In this document: positions 59,693 to 64,000 of the stretch, in pieces
Position numbering within the stretch: the first letter of the stretch is position 1
Layout of the letters: every line of letters starts with the position of its first letter
Source of the DNA: Antedon bifida
Lineage: Eukaryota; Echinodermata; Crinoidea; Comatulida; Antedonidae
Length of the DNA: 64,000 nucleotides
Assembly (NCBI GenBank): GCA_963402885.1
Contig: OY727099.1
Coordinates: 2,501 to 66,500 of the forward strand
Direction of reading: 5' to 3'
Translations under genes and position numbers: made by a program
The notes under the pieces: generated by a model
Databases searched by the model: none
Told to the model about the DNA's origin: nothing
What the model saw: the letters and a program-made list of their open reading frames with translations, nothing else

Positions 59693-60769
59693 TTATGAAC
59701 CTGGGGCGGATTTAAAAGTTGTTTAATGGTTATTGCAGGGAACATTTTTACCAGTGTAGCATAGCCCACCTAATAATTATGCTTTCATTGATAATTAACT
59801 GTATAATATTTTTACAATTCTGTATGTGTTAAACAACATGAAACTGGTGCTCAGCATGTGTAATCAACCATTTAGTTTGAATAGATTGCCTCATCTCTAT
59901 AAAATTCTATATCTCTGAAAATATGTATAATGAAGAAGTGGAATAAACCAATGCAGTATATGGCCAAGTTTAAGCCCACAACCCCTAATTTAGGATGAAT
60001 TCCAATAAAGGTAAATCCATTTATATTAATGCAATCATAGTTTAAATATAATCCATCTGCTAAATGTTCGGACTCTATACTTGGTCATATATACTTTTGT
60101 ATCAATTTTGAATTATATGCCCACCCAGTATCAAACCCACGGTCACAATCTTGGTTAGCATACTAAAAATGAATTACAACTGTAAAGAAAATACTGTTTG
60201 TATATTCAAGTAGATGTTGCTTTGTATTTTGAATAATTTTCTTAATATATTTTAAACTCAAATTTTCTTAAAACATAAATTGAAAGGAGAAAAGGAAAGA
60301 AAGGTGCTATTTTTAAAGTGTAATACTAAAACCTTCAAATTATATTTAATTTTATGATCAAATCAAGGAAGTTAAATGTTAAAGTGAGTGTATTTAAGAA
60401 TTATATATATAAAAGAGCGTGAAACACCCACAATGGTTAGACTTTATTGTGACAGCCAGACACAATATTATTTTAATTTCAGAATTTTTTAAAGCAATAA
60501 TTTTAATACAGTAATATACATTGTGTGCTTTTGTAATATACATTGTGTGCTTTCTTTTAATCATGAAACGTAAAAATTAGTATCTTAGCAATAGCATGTA
60601 GAATTATAATCATTGTTTGTTTATACTATATAATCATGCTGTAATGTAAATGTATGCATAGTACTGTACATTCACCTAATATTTACAAAATATTGAATGT
60701 TGTCACAGTTATGCATTAATAATGTTAATCAAATAATAATGAATATTTATGTGTTCAGAACAAGAGCAA

Positions 60770-61050
60770 TTTTTTTATGTATAGCAAATTATTTTTTGTC
60801 ATGTACGATACAACCATTAATGATAATTACAACGAAAATCATTGTTTATATTATTATACAGTACAGTATTAAAAATTATGTTCAGTGAGAAATTTTTTTT
60901 TATGTATAGCAAAATGTTGACTACTATTTTGTTCAGTGAGAAATTTGTTTATTTTTTGTCATATACTGTACTGTATGATACAACCATTAATGATCATTTA
61001 ACAAAAATCTTTGTTTATATTATTATACAGTACAGTATAATTGTTTATAT
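60770..61050. repeat. Imperfect tandem duplication
   Basis: TTTTTTGTCAT, GATACAACCATTAATGAT, TTGTTTATATTATTATACAG and TACAGTAT occur twice in order, and GTTCAGTGAGAAATTT also occurs twice between them. Confidence 0.75.
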
Positions 61051-61145
61051 TATAAACAATTAAGTTTGAGAAATAAATCTATAAACACAATGTAGACATT
61101 TGAATAGAGAATTTTTATTACAAAATGGTTCAATTATTTTTGACT

Positions 61146-61240
61146 TGTTAAAACACAGTACTTTTCAATGCATGACTGTTAAACACAGTACTTTTCAATA
61201 CATGACTGTTAAACACAGTACTTTTCAATACATGACTGTT
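61146..61240. repeat. 31-bp tandem repeat, three copies
   Basis: TTAAACACAGTACTTTTCAA then TACATGACTG repeats three times; the first copy has one or two differences. Confidence 0.92.
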
Positions 61241-61897
61241 CATATGATTTACATTACTGTACTATATTAAAGCAAAATGTTATTCAAAGGAATAAAAAAA
61301 CAATTGGGTTTTGTAGTGTATTCAACTTTGGTATTCTGAATTAATATCTTATACCGTACAATGATACAAAATAATAAATGTTCAACTAAATGCCCTATGA
61401 TTTTGTTATGTCATTATTTTACATCAAAAGTATGTTGTATGTACAATATTGTACTATAGTTGATAAGTCCCTATCACTTGGGACAGATTAGGCATGAATC
61501 TGCCTTTACATACTAACATGAATTAGCCAATCACACAAGCTCGCTCATTGTGATAAATAGAATGGCAATAATTTAAATACTTTTACTGTACATGAAAGTT
61601 CAGTATTAACTTAAAAACCTTCTCTATCTTTTATAAATGCGAAGCAAAGTATCTAAACAATAACGAGATTGGGAAAGTTTGGAAACATACAGTATTTCAC
61701 ACTACACAGGGTGTCACATAAATACAAGTATAGAGTATAGTAATAGTGAAAACACCCGTTCCTAGTGTCAGTTTTTTCATAATCCGATGTAAATATTGTG
61801 TTGTGTGACCCACATTTTGTAGAACACGGACTACTAAACCAATCATTACAATAATGTTATTATTCGCATGGCAAATAAACCCTACTGTAGCAAAGGT

Positions 61898-62091
61898 AGG
61901 TTTGCAGTATACCATGTGTTTCTAGAGGAAATAAATTTTTGGGAATGTCTCAACATTTCAACTGTCTTCTAAGAAAATATTAATATATTCTCCACATTCT
62001 CTTAGATGGTTGTAGCACAACAAGCGAAACGTCAAGACATTCTCAACCATACTTTACTTACATTCTCAATAAATACTGTACCGCAAACCTA
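61898..62091. mobile_element. Inverted-repeat element with GGTTTGCGGTA ends
   Basis: TAGGTTTGCAGTATACC on the left mirrors TACTGTACCGCAAACCTA on the right. The end sequence is related to the MITE at 47314-47435. It lies 30 bp beyond the TXNL4A stop codon. Confidence 0.6.
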
Positions 62092-62120
62092 ACTTTACTA
62101 GTGTTGAAATGAAGATCACA

Positions 62121-62549
62121 CTAATAACGATATTTAGTTGAGTAATCTTTTGGCGAGACCACTAAACCTCGTCCCTTGCGAGCACCACGAAATACGGTTT
62201 CTACAATGTCAATCATTTCCTGTTTGTCTTCCAGTGGCCAGTTAATCTTGTTATTGTTACCAGTTCCTAAATCAATCATAATGTGTTTGTTACGATAGAA
62301 GAACATCAGAGTACATGGATCGTAAAGCTCGTACATCTTATTAAAGTCTGGTACTTCTGTGATATCAACTACATAAATTACTGCAAAGTTCTTGACCTTG
62401 TCCGCAATACCAAATAACACCTCATCCATTTTCATACAGAGTGGGTCCCAATCGTGTCCGAATCTTATAATGATGACACGGTCTTCTTCTGATAATATAG
62501 CCTGGTCAACTTGCCATCCATTATGTAAATGAGTTAACATGTAAGACAT
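62121..62549 (-). CDS. TXNL4A: Thioredoxin-like protein 4A / DIM1, U5 snRNP 15-kDa protein (142 aa, single exon)
   Basis: Family role: TXNL4A is a small spliceosomal protein of the U5 snRNP and U4/U6.U5 tri-snRNP, needed for pre-mRNA splicing. The frame has exactly the family length of 142 residues and is conserved throughout: MSYMLTHLHNGWQVDQAI, RFGHDWDPLCMKMDEVL, VDITEVPDFNKMYELYDP, HIMIDLGTGNNNKINW and the invariant end GRGLVVSPKDYSTKYRY. The thioredoxin CXXC motif is replaced by DPLC, as usual in DIM1 proteins. The coding region has no intron here, unlike the human gene. No poly(A) tract or flanking duplication was seen, so a retrocopy origin is possible but not shown. Intactness argues for function. 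Confidence 0.97.
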   Translation of the reverse strand: MSYMLTHLHNGWQVDQAILSEEDRVIIIRFGHDWDPLCMKMDEVLFGIADKVKNFAVIYVVDITEVPDFNKMYELYDPCTLMFFYRNKHIMIDLGTGNNNKINWPLEDKQEMIDIVETVFRGARKGRGLVVSPKDYSTKYRY

Positions 62550-62814
62550 TTTGATGTTTTTTGGCTATTTTCACACAACCACTCTATAAAAATATACATT
62601 ATGTTACAAACAATAATATATACAAATTTTTAAAGCGCCAATTCCAGCAACAAGTGATCAAAGGCGCTGTGGACTTAGATGAATTACATCTTTTCAACAA
62701 GATTAATATACTGCACAGTACAGTACTAAAATTAAAGATGAAAAATGAAGATTAATTAAATCAAACTTTAATTTTAATAGAGGTAATCTTCTTCTTCTTT
62801 AAAAAAAACACAAA

Positions 62815-62955
62815 AAAATATTTTTTCTCATGATAAAATGTCAAAATAAATTGTCAAATTTAACCAAAAACCCATTCACTGGCAAATTTTTGTTCAAAGT
62901 AGATAACCATTATGTGACATTAAAATGGCATATTCAACAACAAAAAATGTTTTAA
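62815..62955 (-). repeat. Dispersed repeat family C, best copy
   Basis: TTAACCAAAAACCCATTCAC, GTTCAAAGTAGATAACCATT and ATGTGACATTAAAATGGCAT, then ATTCAACAAC, matches the reverse complement of 1693-1740 and 56508-56600. Confidence 0.65.
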
Positions 62956-63214
62956 AAATATTTTTTCAGGGCGATACATCTTCTCAGATTTTAAAGAAAA
63001 ACATTCATTTGGAATCATTCATAAAAAAATAAAAATGTATCATTTATATTAGTAAATATATATAAAATAATGAAGTACTTTATAAACATGAAATTAAAAT
63101 CATCGCTATGCTTTAATCTAACTTAAGGACTAGGCCTAGGTATCATCAATTAAATAAATGCATGTTTAACAACTGGGGCGAAACGACTCGCCTACAATTG
63201 ATGGTGCTGTGAAT

Positions 63215-63313
63215 GACGGTGATGTCTAGGCCTATACAAATTCTAGCTTTGAATGACGAATAAGGCCTAAGACTAACCCAGTCGTTCAAAGCTAGAATTA
63301 CAGGTATCACCGT
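63215..63313. repeat. Inverted repeat
   Basis: AATTCTAGCTTTGAATGACG and CGTTCAAAGCTAGAATT are inner arms; ACGGTGAT and ATCACCGT are outer arms. No flanking duplication is evident. Confidence 0.75.
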
Positions 63314-63797
63314 AATTTAGCAGTTTTTCCAACAATAACAACAGGACCTTATACGGCTTTTTAAACATCTAAATGACGAAAAATACACTTACAGATATAT
63401 TTCAGTTTCAAAATAATGAAACAAAACAAACGTTCTTCCGACGATTAATTAGCAGGGTCAATACACCAACAACAACAACCAATCAAAAAACTGCTGGCCT
63501 TGAAATGAACGCCCTCAATTCGGGATTTTTAGGACAGAACTTAGTTACCATTAATTTTATTAGAAAGTAAAATGAACCATCAGAAAATAGAAAACAGTAA
63601 AAAAAAAAATAATTGAGGAGACAATAAACATTCATAAAATTGTTTAAATGTTAATCGATGTAGATAATTTTTAAAAAAGCAATATTGCAGAGGAAAAAAT
63701 AGAATAGTAGGCCTACAGGATTTAGCCTAGAAGTAGGCAAAATGTTTGTTATTGAGGATGAAAATGTTACGTCATTATTATTATCAAAATATACGGC

Positions 63798-63834
63798 ATG
63801 ACAACGTTTCTCATGATGAGAAATTTTAAACACG
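63798..63834 (+). CDS. Possible first coding exon of a gene beyond the window
   Basis: An ATG opens twelve codons (MTTFLMMRNFKH) ending at a consensus donor, CACG|GTAAGT. Nothing identifies the protein, and an upstream ATG at 63741 opens a different short frame. A chance donor is quite possible. Confidence 0.2.
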
Positions 63835-64000
63835 GTAAGTTAAAAATTCCATTTTTTTTGTAGACTCAAACCCACGAATTTTCTCATACAGGGACTTTCA
63901 CTATTCCCTGCTCATAAATAATAATAATCGTTCAAATAACATTGTCTTTGTGTCAATATTAACTGTCATAGGCCGTGTTTCCGCAGCCAAAAAAAAATTA

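Larger units (their letters stand above)
59693..62120. other. Spacer between convergent PGAP4 and TXNL4A
   Basis: It holds the PGAP4 3' UTR (AATAAA at 59942-59947 and again near 60004), AT-rich sequence, a ~190-bp imperfect duplication at 60770-61050, a 31-bp tandem repeat at 61146-61240 and an inverted-repeat element at 61898-62091 that would lie in the TXNL4A 3' region. No coding exon was recognised. Confidence 0.6.
62550..64000. other. Right-hand gene-poor edge, TXNL4A 5' side
   Basis: It holds the TXNL4A upstream region, a family C repeat at 62815-62955, TAGGCCTA-type words at 63130-63270 and 63709-63730, an inverted repeat at 63215-63313, a CGCCCTC word (63510) near an ATTGG/CCAAT box, and a possible first exon at 63798-63834. 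Confidence 0.5.

Overview
This is an AT-rich eukaryotic window, almost certainly from an invertebrate deuterostome; an echinoderm is my best guess, and that placement is inference. Genes are split by GT-AG introns, all five recognised proteins are metazoan, and introns and spacers are crowded with short inverted-repeat elements, tRNA- and 5S-derived SINEs, LINE tails and minisatellites. There is no bacterial or viral gene organisation.

Layout. 1-1127: satellite with a ~147-bp period. 4431-30467 (minus): a 17-coding-exon OSBP-related gene of the OSBPL10/11 type. 31506-35353 (plus): a 4-coding-exon TRMT12/TYW2 tRNA wybutosine enzyme. 38048-57635 (minus): a 27-exon GNPTAB, the GlcNAc-1-phosphotransferase alpha/beta precursor, reconstructed as 1606 residues. 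58451-59692 (plus): a single-exon PGAP4/TMEM246 GPI-glycan GalNAc transferase. 62121-62549 (minus): a single-exon TXNL4A/DIM1 U5 snRNP protein. I joined the exons by hand from splice sites and reading phase. For the three split genes every junction keeps frame, and the summed lengths (694, 542 and 1606 aa) have no internal stop.

The genes alternate as head-to-head and tail-to-tail pairs: OSBPL11/TRMT12 share a ~1.0-kb 5' spacer and GNPTAB/PGAP4 a ~0.8-kb one, while TRMT12/GNPTAB and PGAP4/TXNL4A converge. OSBPL11, GNPTAB and PGAP4 all act at or near the Golgi (lipid transfer, lysosomal enzyme tagging, GPI glycan side chain). I do not claim that this clustering is functional.

Non-coding highlights: a 28-copy, apparently perfect 31-bp minisatellite in an OSBPL11 intron; several unrelated MITE families that share TAA/TTA target duplications; a 122-bp MITE with telomere-like CCCTAA units; long foldback elements; a 5S rRNA-derived SINE; an in-frame ~28-residue repeat expansion in GNPTAB; a probable GC-AG intron in GNPTAB; and a CRE/E-box region that could be an internal promoter of OSBPL11. 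I found no convincing new multi-gene system. The most unusual items are the satellite, the GNPTAB expansion and the MITE families.
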